Below, one piece after another: positions 7,249 to 15,034 of a stretch of 26,262 nucleotides of DNA (its first letter is position 1; each line of letters begins with the position of its first letter). Below the pieces are notes generated by a model that worked only from the letters and a program-made list of their open reading frames with translations, was not told where the DNA came from and searched no databases. This DNA comes from Clostridia bacterium (GTDB taxonomy: Bacteria; Bacillota; Clostridia; Oscillospirales; Acutalibacteraceae), in contig CAADUC010000088.1 in the NCBI GenBank assembly GCA_900752115.1, positions 1 to 26,262 on the forward strand, read 5' to 3'. The position numbers and the translations under genes are program-made.

Positions 7249-7277
7249 TTGACTTCGGAGCAAATCGCATGTACAAT
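7249..7277 (+). promoter_or_regulatory. Sigma-A promoter of the DUF1292 gene
   Basis: TTGACT (7249-7254) and TACAAT (7272-7277) are separated by 17 bases. The expected start near 7284 leaves a leader of about 33 bases with AAAGGAG at 7299-7305. It is divergent from the minus-strand promoter at 7150-7178; the 70 bases between are very AT-rich. Confidence 0.75.
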
Positions 7278-7316
7278 ACATACGAAAGAGTTCTTCAGAA
7301 AGGAGTATGCTTTGGT

Positions 7317-7622
7317 ATGAACGAAGATTTCAGCCCGGATCTGCTCACACTTGTGGACGAGGACGGCCAGGAGCATGAGTTTGAGATCCTGGATATCATA
7401 GAAAACGACGAGGGCTGCTTCTACGCCCTGCTCCCCACCTTTGAAGATCCGCAGGATCAGGTAGAAGCCGACGGCTCCTACTATATTTTCCAGGCCTTCG
7501 AAGAGGACGGCGAGCAGCAGCTGGCCGAGGTGGAGGACGACGAGCTCGCCGATCGCCTTGCCGCTGAGTTTGAAAAGCGCTTCGACGAGATGTTTGAGGC
7601 AGAGGAATCCGAAGAGGAATAA
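7317..7622 (+). CDS. DUF1292 family protein (YrzB-like)
   Basis: A 101-residue, very acidic protein (MNEDFSPDLLTLVDEDGQ at the start, MFEAEESEEE at the end). The central pattern EFEILDIIENDEGCFYALL followed by YYIFQAFEEDGEQQL is typical of DUF1292, a small widespread Firmicute family of unknown function often encoded near ireB and ruvX. Here ruvX is in the window but about 18 kb away. The ATG at 7317 is chosen because AAAGGAG at 7299-7305 fits it; an ATG at 7307 is out of frame. The protein has no membrane segment. Its stop codon nearly abuts the probable 6S RNA. Confidence 0.85.
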   Translation: MNEDFSPDLLTLVDEDGQEHEFEILDIIENDEGCFYALLPTFEDPQDQVEADGSYYIFQAFEEDGEQQLAEVEDDELADRLAAEFEKRFDEMFEAEESEEE

Positions 7623-7628
7623 AAAGAC

Positions 7629-7812
7629 TTTTCCTGCCTGGTTCGCGGACTTGCGTATGATAACCCTACACTTTTGAATCGGGAGCTTAGCTCCGGCGGC
7701 AGATTGCAGACCTCCCGGCTTTGCCGGAAGAAGGGAGCGTGAAACCGTTGGGCGGGCACCCACCTGCTTTCCGTAGGCAGGTTATTCTCACACATTACGG
7801 CCAGGCGGGGTA
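7629..7812 (+). ncRNA. ssrS: Probable 6S RNA
   Basis: A stretch of about 184 bases forms one long closed rod. CCTGCCTGGTT (7633-7643) pairs with GGCCAGGCGGG (7799-7809) as an 11-bp closing stem with G-U pairs. ATAACC near 7660 can pair with GGTTAT near 7781. The distal part holds GGAGC/GCTCC and CCGGC/GCCGG hairpins, and ACCTGC/GCAGGT forms a small hairpin in the 3' side of the central bubble, as in known 6S RNAs. Size, rod shape and the following independent terminator fit 6S RNA, the RNA polymerase-sigma-A mimic. A weak promoter (TTTGAG 7593, GAATAA 7617) would start it near 7628. The identity rests on architecture, not on an alignment. Confidence 0.55.
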
Positions 7813-7824
7813 CTTTGAGAAAAC

Positions 7825-7857
7825 GGCTTCCCTCTCACAAGGAGGGGAGCCTTTTTT
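7825..7857 (+). terminator. Rho-independent terminator after the 6S-like RNA
   Basis: GGCTTCCCTC (7825-7834) pairs with GAGGGGAGCC (7842-7851), followed by TTTTTT (7852-7857). It separates the small RNA from the degV operon, whose promoter lies after it, so the RNA is not a riboswitch leader of degV. Confidence 0.9.
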
Positions 7858-7881
7858 CGCGCCGCTTTTCTCTGGAAACGG

Positions 7882-7910
7882 TGGACACATCCGCAAAAAA
7901 AAGGTATAAT
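7882..7910 (+). promoter_or_regulatory. Sigma-A promoter of the degV-degV-dcd operon
   Basis: TGGACA (7882-7887) and a perfect TATAAT (7905-7910) with a 17-base spacer. The start would be near 7917, about 60 bases before the first DegV gene. Confidence 0.8.
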
Positions 7911-7977
7911 AAAATGAAACAATTCGGCCAGGCGGCCCTTTCCGATATACTATAAAAGATGAGAGGAGCTTCCATTT

Positions 7978-8853
7978 ATGAGCGACTACAAAATCATTAC
8001 CGATTCCAACTGCGACTTTACCCCAGCCCTGATCGATGAACTGGACATCCAGGTGATCCCCATGGAATTTGTCATGGGCGAGAAGGTCTATCGAAACTAC
8101 CCCGACGAACGTGATATGAGTGCCAAAGAGTTTTACAGCCGCATCCGCAGCGGCGAAAGCTCCACCACCAATCAGATCAATACGGCAACTTTCATTGACG
8201 TCTTCACCCCCATCCTCAGCGCCGGTCATGATCTTTTCTATATGGCGTTCTCATCCGGCCTCTCCGGCACGTACAACAGCGCCTGTATGGCGGTCGAAGA
8301 GCTGCGCACCCGCTTCCCGGAACGCACCATCATCGTGGTGGACACGCTTGCCGCTTCCATGGGCGAGGGCCTTTTGGTGTACTATGCCGTGCAGCAGAAG
8401 CGCGCGGGCCTTTCCATGCAGGAGCTCGAGCAGTGGGTGATTGACAACCGCAACCACCTCGCACACTGGTTCACCGTCGATGACCTCAACCATCTGAAGC
8501 GCGGCGGACGCGTCAGCAGCACGGCGGCCTTTGTCGGCACCATGCTCGGCATCAAGCCGGTTCTTCACGTTGACAACGAGGGTCATCTGATCCCGGTCGA
8601 AAAGGTGCGCGGCCGCCGCCAGTCCCTTGACGCCCTTGTCAAGCATATGGGTAAAACCGCTCAGCTGGAAAATGCCAAAACCGTTTTTCTGAGCCATGGC
8701 GACGCCCAGCAGGACGCCGAATATGTCGCGGCCCAGATCCGCGAAAAGTTCCCCGGTACCAAAATCTATATCAATATGATCGGTCCGGTGATCGGCGCCC
8801 ATTCCGGCCCCGGCACCATCGCCCTGTTCTTCATGGCGGACAACAAGGACTGA
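7978..8853 (+). CDS. DegV family fatty-acid-binding protein (FakB-like), copy 1
   Basis: A 291-residue DegV protein. Members bind a fatty acid and present it to the kinase FakA, feeding acyl-phosphate to phospholipid synthesis. Motifs in order: KIITDSNCDFTPALIDELDI at the N-terminus, the TNQIN loop, SSGLSGTYNSA (the Ser/Thr carboxylate-binding loop), DTLAASMGEGLLVYYA, DDLNHLKRGGRVS, the basic surface VRGRRQSLDAL, and GPVIGAHSGPGTIALFF at the C-terminus. AGAGGAG precedes the ATG. It is first of a three-gene run with a second DegV gene 28 bases downstream. No FakA (DAK2-domain) gene is in the window. Confidence 0.92.
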   Translation: MSDYKIITDSNCDFTPALIDELDIQVIPMEFVMGEKVYRNYPDERDMSAKEFYSRIRSGESSTTNQINTATFIDVFTPILSAGHDLFYMAFSSGLSGTYNSACMAVEELRTRFPERTIIVVDTLAASMGEGLLVYYAVQQKRAGLSMQELEQWVIDNRNHLAHWFTVDDLNHLKRGGRVSSTAAFVGTMLGIKPVLHVDNEGHLIPVEKVRGRRQSLDALVKHMGKTAQLENAKTVFLSHGDAQQDAEYVAAQIREKFPGTKIYINMIGPVIGAHSGPGTIALFFMADNKD

Positions 8854-8881
8854 ATGATTGTCGAGAGGAGCGCTGCCTGAA

Positions 8882-9772
8882 ATGGCAAACAAAAACAGCT
8901 GCACGTACAAGATTGTCACGGATTCCACCAGCGATCTGACTCCAAAGCTTGTCGAGGAGCTCGACGTCGAAGTCATTCCCATGGAGTTCATCTTCGGCGA
9001 CGAGGTTTACCACAATTACCCGGACGCGCGTGAGATGTCGAGTAAGGAATTCTACGGCCGCCTGCGCGCCGGAGAAATGTCCAAGACAAACCAGATCAAC
9101 ACCGTCACCTTTCTCGAAACCTTTGAGCCGTATCTGCGCGAGGGGCTCGACGTGCTGTATATCGGCTTCTCCTCCTCCCTGTCCGGCACATACCAGCGCG
9201 CACTCGAAGCCATTGAACAGCTCAAGGAAAAATATCCGGGCCGCCGGGTTGTTCCGGTCGACTCCCTGGCAGTCTCCATGGGCGAGGGCCTGCTCGTATA
9301 TTACGCCGCCCTCAAGCAAAAAGCCGGAGCCACCCTGGATGAGGCGGCAGAATGGGTGAGCGTGCACCGCTTCAGCCTCTCACAGTATTTCACCGTCGAC
9401 GACCTCAACCATTTGAAGCGCGGCGGACGTCTCTCCGCTGCTGCCGCTCTGTTCGGCTCCATGCTCGGCATCAAGCCTGTGCTCCGCATCGACGACGAGG
9501 GTCATCTCATTCCCGCCATGAAGGTGCGCGGCCGCCGTCAGTCTCTCGACGCGCTGCTGAACCAGATGGAAAAGAGCATCCAGCAGCCGGAAAATCAGAC
9601 GGTGTTCATTGTGCACTGCGACGCTCAGGAGGATGCAAAGTATCTGTATAAGCAGACGAAAAGCCGCGTCCATCCGAAGGAGATCATCGTCAACGACCTC
9701 GGCCCGATTCTCGGCACCCACACCGGCCCGGGCGGCATCGCCATTTTTTATCTGAGCGGCAACCGCGGCTGA
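8882..9772 (+). CDS. DegV family fatty-acid-binding protein (FakB-like), copy 2
   Basis: A 296-residue paralogue of the preceding gene with the same motif order: KIVTDSTSDLTPKLVEELDV, TNQINTVTF, SSSLSGTYQRA, DSLAVSMGEGLLVYYA, DDLNHLKRGGRLS, VRGRRQSLDAL and GPILGTHTGPGGIAIFY. The start ATG at 8882 has AGAGGAG at 8864-8870; an in-frame TTG at 8858 would precede that site. The two copies are strongly alike but differ in the lipid-pocket regions, consistent with duplication followed by divergence in acyl-chain preference, as known for FakB1/FakB2-type pairs (function inferred). dcd follows after 23 bases. Confidence 0.92.
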   Translation: MANKNSCTYKIVTDSTSDLTPKLVEELDVEVIPMEFIFGDEVYHNYPDAREMSSKEFYGRLRAGEMSKTNQINTVTFLETFEPYLREGLDVLYIGFSSSLSGTYQRALEAIEQLKEKYPGRRVVPVDSLAVSMGEGLLVYYAALKQKAGATLDEAAEWVSVHRFSLSQYFTVDDLNHLKRGGRLSAAAALFGSMLGIKPVLRIDDEGHLIPAMKVRGRRQSLDALLNQMEKSIQQPENQTVFIVHCDAQEDAKYLYKQTKSRVHPKEIIVNDLGPILGTHTGPGGIAIFYLSGNRG

Positions 9773-9795
9773 ACCGGCCGTCAGGAGGAGCTTTC

Positions 9796-10323
9796 ATGAT
9801 TTTATCCGGAAAGGAAATTGAACGCCAGATCGGCGGAAATATCATCATTGAGCCGTTTGACAAGAGCCGGCTCAACCCGAACAGCTACAATCTGACGCTT
9901 GCGCCGGAGCTGCTCGTCTACGAAAACACGGTGCTCGACATGAAGGTACCGAACCCGTGCCGCCGTATCGAAATCCCCGAAAGCGGACTGCGGCTTGAGC
10001 CGCACCGGCTTTATCTGGGGCGCACCAATGAATATACGAAGACAGAGGGCTTTGTTCCCATGCTGGAGGGCCGTTCCTCCACCGGACGGCTCGGCTTGTT
10101 TATCCATGTGACCGCAGGCTTCGGCGACGTAGGCTTCGCAGGTTACTGGACTCTGGAAATTTTCTGCGTGCAGCCTATTGTCATTTACCCGAACGTGGAA
10201 ATCTGCCAGATTTATTACCATGATCTCCACGGAGACTATGAACCGTACCACAGCGGAAAATATCAGAACAACACCGGAATCCAGCCCAGCATGATGTATC
10301 GCGATTTTGAAAAAGGAAAATAA
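9796..10323 (+). CDS. dcd: dCTP deaminase (possibly bifunctional dCTP deaminase/dUTPase)
   Basis: A 175-residue trimeric nucleotide enzyme that converts dCTP to dUTP for dTMP synthesis. It begins MILSGKEIERQI. Family motifs: PNSYNLTL (the nucleotide-binding strand), LEGRSSTGRLGLFIHVTAGF with the conserved Arg and Ser, and GYWTLEIF with the catalytic-region Glu. The C-terminal KYQNNTGIQPSMMYRDF resembles the mobile lid over the triphosphate. The length is slightly below E. coli Dcd (193). Whether it also hydrolyses dUTP cannot be decided here. CAGGAGGAGC precedes the ATG. It is the last gene of the degV operon and is followed by a strong terminator. Confidence 0.93.
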   Translation: MILSGKEIERQIGGNIIIEPFDKSRLNPNSYNLTLAPELLVYENTVLDMKVPNPCRRIEIPESGLRLEPHRLYLGRTNEYTKTEGFVPMLEGRSSTGRLGLFIHVTAGFGDVGFAGYWTLEIFCVQPIVIYPNVEICQIYYHDLHGDYEPYHSGKYQNNTGIQPSMMYRDFEKGK

Positions 10324-10335
10324 AATTCCGACCCG

Positions 10336-10374
10336 AAAGCCGGGAGCTCACCGATTGAGCTCCCGGCTTTTTTT
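10336..10374 (+). terminator. Strong rho-independent terminator after dcd
   Basis: A perfect 15-bp stem, AAAGCCGGGAGCTCA (10336-10350) with TGAGCTCCCGGCTTT (10356-10370), has a 5-base loop and runs into seven T (10368-10374). Confidence 0.95.
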
Positions 10375-10550
10375 GGTGCGTGCCTGTCGGCGTGGAAACA
10401 GTGCAAAAAGCGTCGAAAAAAGCCTTGACGCTCCCCGAAGAAAAGAGGAAAAGCAGCATTTTTCCCTCAAAGTTTAGAAAAATCAGGCATCTTTCACAAC
10501 AAATATAAAGGATAGAGCAAGATTCCAGTTCCTTTTCTTTTGGTTTCCTG

Positions 10551-10556
10551 TATACT
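10551..10556 (+). promoter_or_regulatory. Candidate -10 of the solute-binding-protein gene
   Basis: TATACT at 10551-10556 lies 90 bases before the ATG at 10646 in an AT-rich spacer. No good -35 is present at 16-18 bases, so the site may need an activator. The rest of 10375-10645 shows no gene. Confidence 0.35.
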
Positions 10557-10645
10557 AAAGGTACAGAAACAGGTTAAGAATTATAGAAATTTTGTACAGA
10601 AATTTTATCTTCAGCCGCCTGCTCAATTTAGGGAGGGTTTATTTT

Positions 10646-11449
10646 ATGAAAAAGCTTCTCAGCACCATCCTGGCCGCGCTCCTCGTTGCCGGCGCCCTGA
10701 GCGCCTGCCAGACCGCGCCTGCCTCCAGCACTGCCGGCGGCGAGTCTGCCGGTGATACCACCGAGAGCGTCGCCGACGCCGGAGACGACGCCGAGGGCGG
10801 CGCGACGAGCGACGTCACGCTGACCTACTGGTCCATGTGGAACTCCACCGAACCGCAGGCCATCGCCATTCAGGAGACCATTGACGCCTACACGGCGGAG
10901 ACCGGCATTCAGGTCACCGTGCAGTGGAACGGCCGTGACACCCAGCAGCAGACCATCCAGGCCGCTCTGGACAGCAAAACTTCCATCGACCTCTTCGACG
11001 AGGACTTCCAGCGCGTTTCCACGCAGTACAACAAAAGCTGCCTGAGCCTCGAGGACATGGCAGCGGCTGTGGGCTATGAGGATTACGCCGTCGCTGCGCT
11101 GCCCGCCGCGGTGCGCAACTGGGCCGGCGAGCTGATCGCCATCCCCTCCTACTCCGAGCATCCGCAGGAGGCCTTCGATCTCATCGTGAAAATCACCTCC
11201 GGTGAGTATGACGCCAAGATGGCTATGGCGAGCAACGGCATTCCGGCCGATATCCGCAATGAGGAGTGGCCCGAGATGCTGGCCGGTGTCCGTGAGGCCT
11301 TCAACGTCCAGACCGGCGTTTACGACTGGAACTGCGGCATGAACGCCAACGCTGACCTCGGCACCGCCTTCCAGGATCCCGCCGCGAAGCTCTTCGAGGG
11401 CAGCCTCGACGGTCAGGGCTTTGTGGAGGCTATGGACGCGCTGTATTAA
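10646..11449 (+). pseudogene. Extracellular sugar-binding lipoprotein with an in-frame internal deletion
   Basis: This reads as a 267-residue family-1 extracellular solute-binding protein of an ABC sugar importer. MKKLLSTILAALLVAGALSA is a lipoprotein signal with lipobox LSAC and Cys21 as the lipid anchor, followed by a Ser/Gly/Asp-rich linker. The N-lobe start (VTLTYWSMWNSTEP) and the C-terminal lobe (EAFDLIVKITSGEYDAKM to the end) are intact. The family normally has 400-450 residues. After NWAGELIAIP the protein jumps straight to SEHPQEAFDL, so roughly 150-170 residues, including hinge crossings and much of the sugar site, are missing without a frameshift. GGGAGG precedes the ATG. No permease genes follow. 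Probably non-functional for transport, or an assembly collapse. Confidence 0.75.
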
Positions 11450-11493
11450 TCCGCGCGTTCCGCTGAACGGAAACATACTTGCATGACGGAACG

Positions 11494-11518
11494 GGGAGGC
11501 TTAGAGCCTCCCTGTTCT
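11494..11518 (+). terminator. Hairpin terminator after the solute-binding-protein gene
   Basis: GGGAGGCT (11494-11501) pairs with AGCCTCCC (11505-11512) over a 3-base loop, followed by TGTTCT, a short weak U-tract. Confidence 0.55.
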
Positions 11519-11532
11519 ACTATCACGGGAAA

Positions 11533-11554
11533 GCGTCCGGCGCGCGCCGGACGC
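11533..11554. repeat. Perfect 22-bp GC palindrome
   Basis: The left arm GCGTCCGGCGC (11533-11543) is exactly inverted in 11544-11554. It lies between the two damaged genes, just after the terminator hairpin. It could extrude or fold as RNA; no protein site of this form is recognised. Confidence 0.85.
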
Positions 11555-11639
11555 CGCCCTCCCCCGCAGCCACCTCTCCGGGCCGGATGTGCCGAACGGG
11601 ACCGCCCCGCCCGGAGTTTTGAGAGAGGAGCAGCACTGC

Positions 11640-12445
11640 ATGAAAAAGAGTCGTACTTTGACCTTTACAAGGACAAAAACCTTCGCCCGCCCGTGCGCGG
11701 CGACTGGGATGACAAGGCGATGCTCGAAAAACGCGGTATAGTCTTTAATTCCTGCACCGGTTCCCGTGACCCGGAGCTCATCCGCCAGCAGCAGGTCGGC
11801 TACTACGCTTGCATCACCCACGTCGACCATCAGATTGGGCGCATTCTCCAGGCGCTGATCGAGCATAAGCTGATGGATAATACGGTGATCCTCTTTACCT
11901 CCGATCACGGCGAGATGCTCTCCGATCACGGCTGGTGCCGCAAATCGCTGCCCTACAACGGCAGCGCCCATATCCCCATGTTCATCAGCGGCCCGGAGCG
12001 TTTCATCGGCCCGCGCGGCCGCGTGGACAATTCTCTCGTTGAGCTGCGCGACGTGATGCCCACGCTGCTCGACCTGGCGGGCGCGCCGATCCCGAAGCAC
12101 CTGGACGGGCAAAGTATGCTGCGGCCCGTCGAGCGCGACTATCTGCACGGCGAGCACAGCTTCTCCTTCAACCGCTGGTCGAGCCAGTTCATCGTCACGA
12201 AGACGGACAAATATATCTGGCTGCCCGAGCGAAATGAGGAGCAGTATTTCGACCTCGAGCACGATCCGGACGAGACGCACAACGCAATCGGCGATCCGGA
12301 CAAACAGAAGCGGATCGCGTACCTGCGCCGCCTGCTGATTGCGGAGCTCAAAGATTCCGAGGAAGGCTACTCCGACGGCGAGCGCCTGATTCCGGGCCGC
12401 ACGCCCGTCAACTGCCTCTCGAACGCAACTCTGCCCAACTGCTGA
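11640..12445 (+). pseudogene. Sulfatase, C-terminal half only; N-terminal catalytic half deleted
   Basis: The frame ending at 12445 encodes about 268 residues of a type I sulfatase (alkaline-phosphatase fold): YFDLYKDKNLRPPVRGDWDD, YYACITHVDHQIGRIL, VILFTSDHGEMLSDHGW with metal-binding Asp/His, RDVMPTLLDLAGAP, and the C-terminal YFDLEHDPDETHN. Full enzymes have about 450-500 residues. The formylglycine motif CxPSR and the N-terminal metal ligands are absent. An intact ribosome site (GAGAGGAG) and ATG AAA AAG at 11640 remain, but that frame is shifted by one base from the sulfatase frame and stops after about 33 codons. This looks like a deletion joining the original start to the middle of the gene. 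It was probably once part of the sugar-uptake locus at 10646. Confidence 0.8.
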
Positions 12446-12452
12446 GTCCATT

Positions 12453-12496
12453 GAACGCCGTGTCCTCTCCCCAAAGGGAGCAGAAACACGGCGTTC
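12453..12496 (+). terminator. Terminator after the sulfatase remnant
   Basis: GAACGCCGTGT (12453-12463) pairs with ACACGGCGTTC (12486-12496), with an inner CTCCC/GGGAG stem and a CTTCTCCTTC tail. Confidence 0.65.
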
Positions 12497-12528
12497 CTTC
12501 TCCTTCGGGGAACTTTTCTCCGCCCCGG

Positions 12529-12558
12529 TTGACAAGAATAGTCCGCGCAGTGTAGCAT
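12529..12558 (+). promoter_or_regulatory. Sigma-A promoter of the two-component system
   Basis: A perfect TTGACA (12529-12534) and TAGCAT (12553-12558) with an 18-base spacer lie 32 bases before the response-regulator ATG. Confidence 0.65.
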
Positions 12559-12590
12559 AAGGGCAGATAAACGACAGGGAGGTCGAAACA

Positions 12591-13265
12591 ATGGGGACGA
12601 AAATTCTGATCGCAGAGGACGACGCCGACATTCGCGGCCTGCTGCGCCTCTATCTCGAGGGCGAAGGCTTTGAAATTGTCGAGGCGGCGGACGGAGCCGA
12701 GGCACTGCGCAAAGCGGAGGAGTGTTCGCCCCAGCTCGCGATTCTTGACGTAATGATGCCGCGTATGAACGGTTTTGAGCTCACCAAAGCGCTGCGGCGG
12801 CAGAGTGACATTCCGATCCTGATTCTCTCCGCCAAGAGCCAGGACGTAGACAAAATTCTCGGCCTCAATCTCGGCGCGGACGACTACGTCGCAAAACCGT
12901 TCAATCCCATGGAGATTGTCGCGCGCGTGAAGGCCCAGCTGCGGCGGACGGAACGCGGCGCGGGAAACCTGCTCACGGTGGGAGAGCTGACGCTTGACAC
13001 GGCGCGCTGCGAGCTGCGGAAAAACGGGCAGCTTGTCCCGCTCACGCCGATGGAATACAAAATTCTCGCGCTTCTCATGCGCTCACCCGGCCGGATTTTC
13101 ACAAAGGTGCAGCTCTACGAGGGAATTGCGGGCGAATATTTTGAGAGCAGCGACGTCACCATGATGGTCCATATCTCCAGGCTTCGCGACAAGATCGAGG
13201 AGGACCCGAAAAACCCGCGTCATATCGTTACCATTCGCGGGCTCGGGTACAAAATTGAAGCGTAA
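12591..13265 (+). CDS. OmpR/PhoB-family response regulator
   Basis: A 224-residue cytosolic transcription factor. The receiver domain (about 1-118) has the acidic pair in IAEDDADIRG, the phosphoacceptor Asp53 in LAILDVMMPRMNG, and Lys102 in DDYVAKPFNP. The C-terminal winged helix (about 125-224) ends IVTIRGLGYKIEA, typical of the OmpR/PhoB class. AGGGAGG precedes the ATG. The kinase gene overlaps its end by 11 bases. The likely target is the ABC operon at 15255, whose promoter has 11-bp direct repeats (inference from adjacency and site form). Confidence 0.94.
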   Translation: MGTKILIAEDDADIRGLLRLYLEGEGFEIVEAADGAEALRKAEECSPQLAILDVMMPRMNGFELTKALRRQSDIPILILSAKSQDVDKILGLNLGADDYVAKPFNPMEIVARVKAQLRRTERGAGNLLTVGELTLDTARCELRKNGQLVPLTPMEYKILALLMRSPGRIFTKVQLYEGIAGEYFESSDVTMMVHISRLRDKIEEDPKNPRHIVTIRGLGYKIEA

Positions 13266-14811
13266 GGAGCGCGGCCTGTCCGCGCTTCTCACGGAATCCT
13301 TCCTCCTGTTCGCCGTAACGCTTGCCGCAGTGGCAGTCGGCGTTTACTGGCTGTGGAACGCCAGCGTCGATCGAATCTATGACGTCACGGACTGGGACGG
13401 GCTTGTCTCCGATCCCGCGCTCACGGGAGGGAGCTTTGACACGCTGCGCTCCTATCTCGGCGGAGAGGATGCGTTCGCCGTCCTCACGCCGGAAGGCGAG
13501 GCGCTTTGGGCGTCCGACGATTCGCTCGGCGGGATGACGGCGGGGGAACTGGCCTGCGTCAGCGAATACGACTCCGGCTCTCACGTGGAAGCTTACCCGG
13601 TCCGCGGGACAGACGGCGAGACACAATACCACGTCACGCGGTATATGTCGGACGGTTCCTCGGAGGAAATGGTGCTCGACTCCTCGTACCGCGTCGTCTC
13701 CGGCGGCCTCAGCGACGGAAAAACGCAATATACCCAGCGCGAGTACGCACTGCTCGCCGGCATCCTCCCCGCCAAGGCCGATCTCAGCCTCACAGCCTTC
13801 GAGAGCGGCGGCAGGTCCCTGATTCTGCTTATGAAAACCGCCTATCCCGACGAACAAGAAACCTACCGTGCATATCAGGCCTCCCTGCGTATCTGGCTTC
13901 TCCTGCCGCCCCTCTGTGTGCTGGCGGCGGTGTTCTTTGTCGTACGGATCAGCCGGGCCATCCGCAGGCCGCTTGACCGGCTCGGCGAGGCAATCGCCGC
14001 CCGAGCGGAGGGCCGCTCCGTTACGGTGGGAGATTGCTCCGGCGTGCGGGAAATCCGGCGGATCGGACGCAGCTTCGACGTTCTCTCCTCCCGCCTCGAG
14101 GAGAGCGAAAAGGAACGTGACCGCCTCGATCGCGCCCGGCAGCAGATGATTGCGGACGTCTCGCATGATCTGAAAACACCCGTCACGGTGATTGCCGGAT
14201 ACGCCGACGCGCTCGCGTCAGGAAAAATTCCTCCCGAAGAGCAGGCACGCTGCCTCGAGGTCATCCGCTCACGCTCCCGGTCGCTTGCTCAGCTCGCCGA
14301 CGCTTTCCACGAGTACGGAAAGGTTGAGCACCCCGCGTTTGTCCTCCATCCGGAGCAGCGGGATCTGTGCGAATATCTGCGCGAATACCTTGCCGGAAAA
14401 TACGGTGAAATCGAACTGGCAGGCTTCGGGCTTGACGTCCGCATTCCCGAGGAGCCGATCTTCTGCCGCCTCGACGCGTTCCAACTCGGACGCGCTCTCG
14501 ATAACCTGATCACGAACTCGCTGCGCCACAACCGTCTCGGCACCCTGCTGCTTGTCTCCGTTCGGCGCGACGGAGACAGCGTCCTTATCCGCATCGCGGA
14601 CAATGGGGCGGGAATTCCCAGGGAAAAAGCGCGCACCATCTTCGATCCTTTCGTTGTCGGCAGCGATGCGCGCGGCGGCGGAGGCAGCGGACTCGGCCTG
14701 TCCATTACCCGGCGCATTGTCGAACTGCACGGCGGAACGATCGCGCTGTCCGCGCACCCCGTTCTCGGCCACGGCGCGGAATTTTTGATTACCCTTCCCG
14801 CAGCACGGTAA
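13255..14811 (+). CDS. Membrane sensor histidine kinase
   Basis: A 518-residue kinase. TM1 is about residues 14-34, an extracellular sensor domain about 35-210 has no family I recognise, TM2 is about 212-232, and a HAMP region follows to about 285. The HisKA box DVSHDLKTPVTVIAGYADAL has the phosphorylated His304. The ATPase domain shows the N box ALDNLITNSLRHN, the G1 box IADNGAGIP, and the G2 box GSGLGLSITRRIVELHGG. The start is taken as TTG at 13255, overlapping the regulator stop (13263-13265), because no ATG or GTG lies before TM1. This implies translational coupling; a CTG start shortly after the AAGGAG at 13264-13269 cannot be excluded. The sensor domain is large enough to bind a ligand itself. 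Confidence 0.92.
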   Translation: MKRKERGLSALLTESFLLFAVTLAAVAVGVYWLWNASVDRIYDVTDWDGLVSDPALTGGSFDTLRSYLGGEDAFAVLTPEGEALWASDDSLGGMTAGELACVSEYDSGSHVEAYPVRGTDGETQYHVTRYMSDGSSEEMVLDSSYRVVSGGLSDGKTQYTQREYALLAGILPAKADLSLTAFESGGRSLILLMKTAYPDEQETYRAYQASLRIWLLLPPLCVLAAVFFVVRISRAIRRPLDRLGEAIAARAEGRSVTVGDCSGVREIRRIGRSFDVLSSRLEESEKERDRLDRARQQMIADVSHDLKTPVTVIAGYADALASGKIPPEEQARCLEVIRSRSRSLAQLADAFHEYGKVEHPAFVLHPEQRDLCEYLREYLAGKYGEIELAGFGLDVRIPEEPIFCRLDAFQLGRALDNLITNSLRHNRLGTLLLVSVRRDGDSVLIRIADNGAGIPREKARTIFDPFVVGSDARGGGGSGLGLSITRRIVELHGGTIALSAHPVLGHGAEFLITLPAAR

Positions 14812-14834
14812 ACAGCAAGCCGCGCGGCGAAGAA

Positions 14835-14911
14835 CCAAAAGGGCGCTGCCCTTTTGGATAACCCGCAAGCCTTTTATAAAAGGCTTGACCGAAAATTTCA
14901 TTTCGGAATTT
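14835..14911 (+). terminator. Three consecutive hairpins after the kinase gene
   Basis: CCAAAAGGGC/GCCCTTTTGG (14835-14857), AAGCCTTTT/AAAAGGCTT (14867-14886) and CCGAAA/TTTCGG (14889-14906) follow each other and end in AATTTTT. The last has a U-tract. The triple arrangement looks like an intergenic repeat element acting as a terminator. Confidence 0.65.
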
Positions 14912-14984
14912 TTCTGTTTTACGGTCTCTCTTTTACTGTTTCTCTTCGAAAGCTGCTGCAAAATAGCCGCACTAAAAAAAGCAC

Positions 14985-15034
14985 AAAAACCGGCCTGAAA
15001 AGGAAGCGAACCGCCCCTTTTCAGGCCGGTTTTT
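14985..15034. terminator. Terminator-like dispersed repeat, copy 1
   Basis: AAAAACCGGCCTGAAAAGG (14985-15003) pairs with CCTTTTCAGGCCGGTTTTT (15016-15034). A-tract and T-tract on both sides make it bidirectional. It is related in sequence to elements at 19523 and 23866. Confidence 0.85.

Noticed and set aside
7825..7977. Riboswitch leader of the degV operon
   Set aside because: The terminator at 7825-7857 is followed by an independent consensus promoter at 7882-7910, so the structured RNA is not in the degV mRNA leader.
11640..11760. Programmed frameshift at the sulfatase start
   Set aside because: A frameshift would not restore the missing 200 or so N-terminal residues and catalytic motif; a deletion explains both facts.
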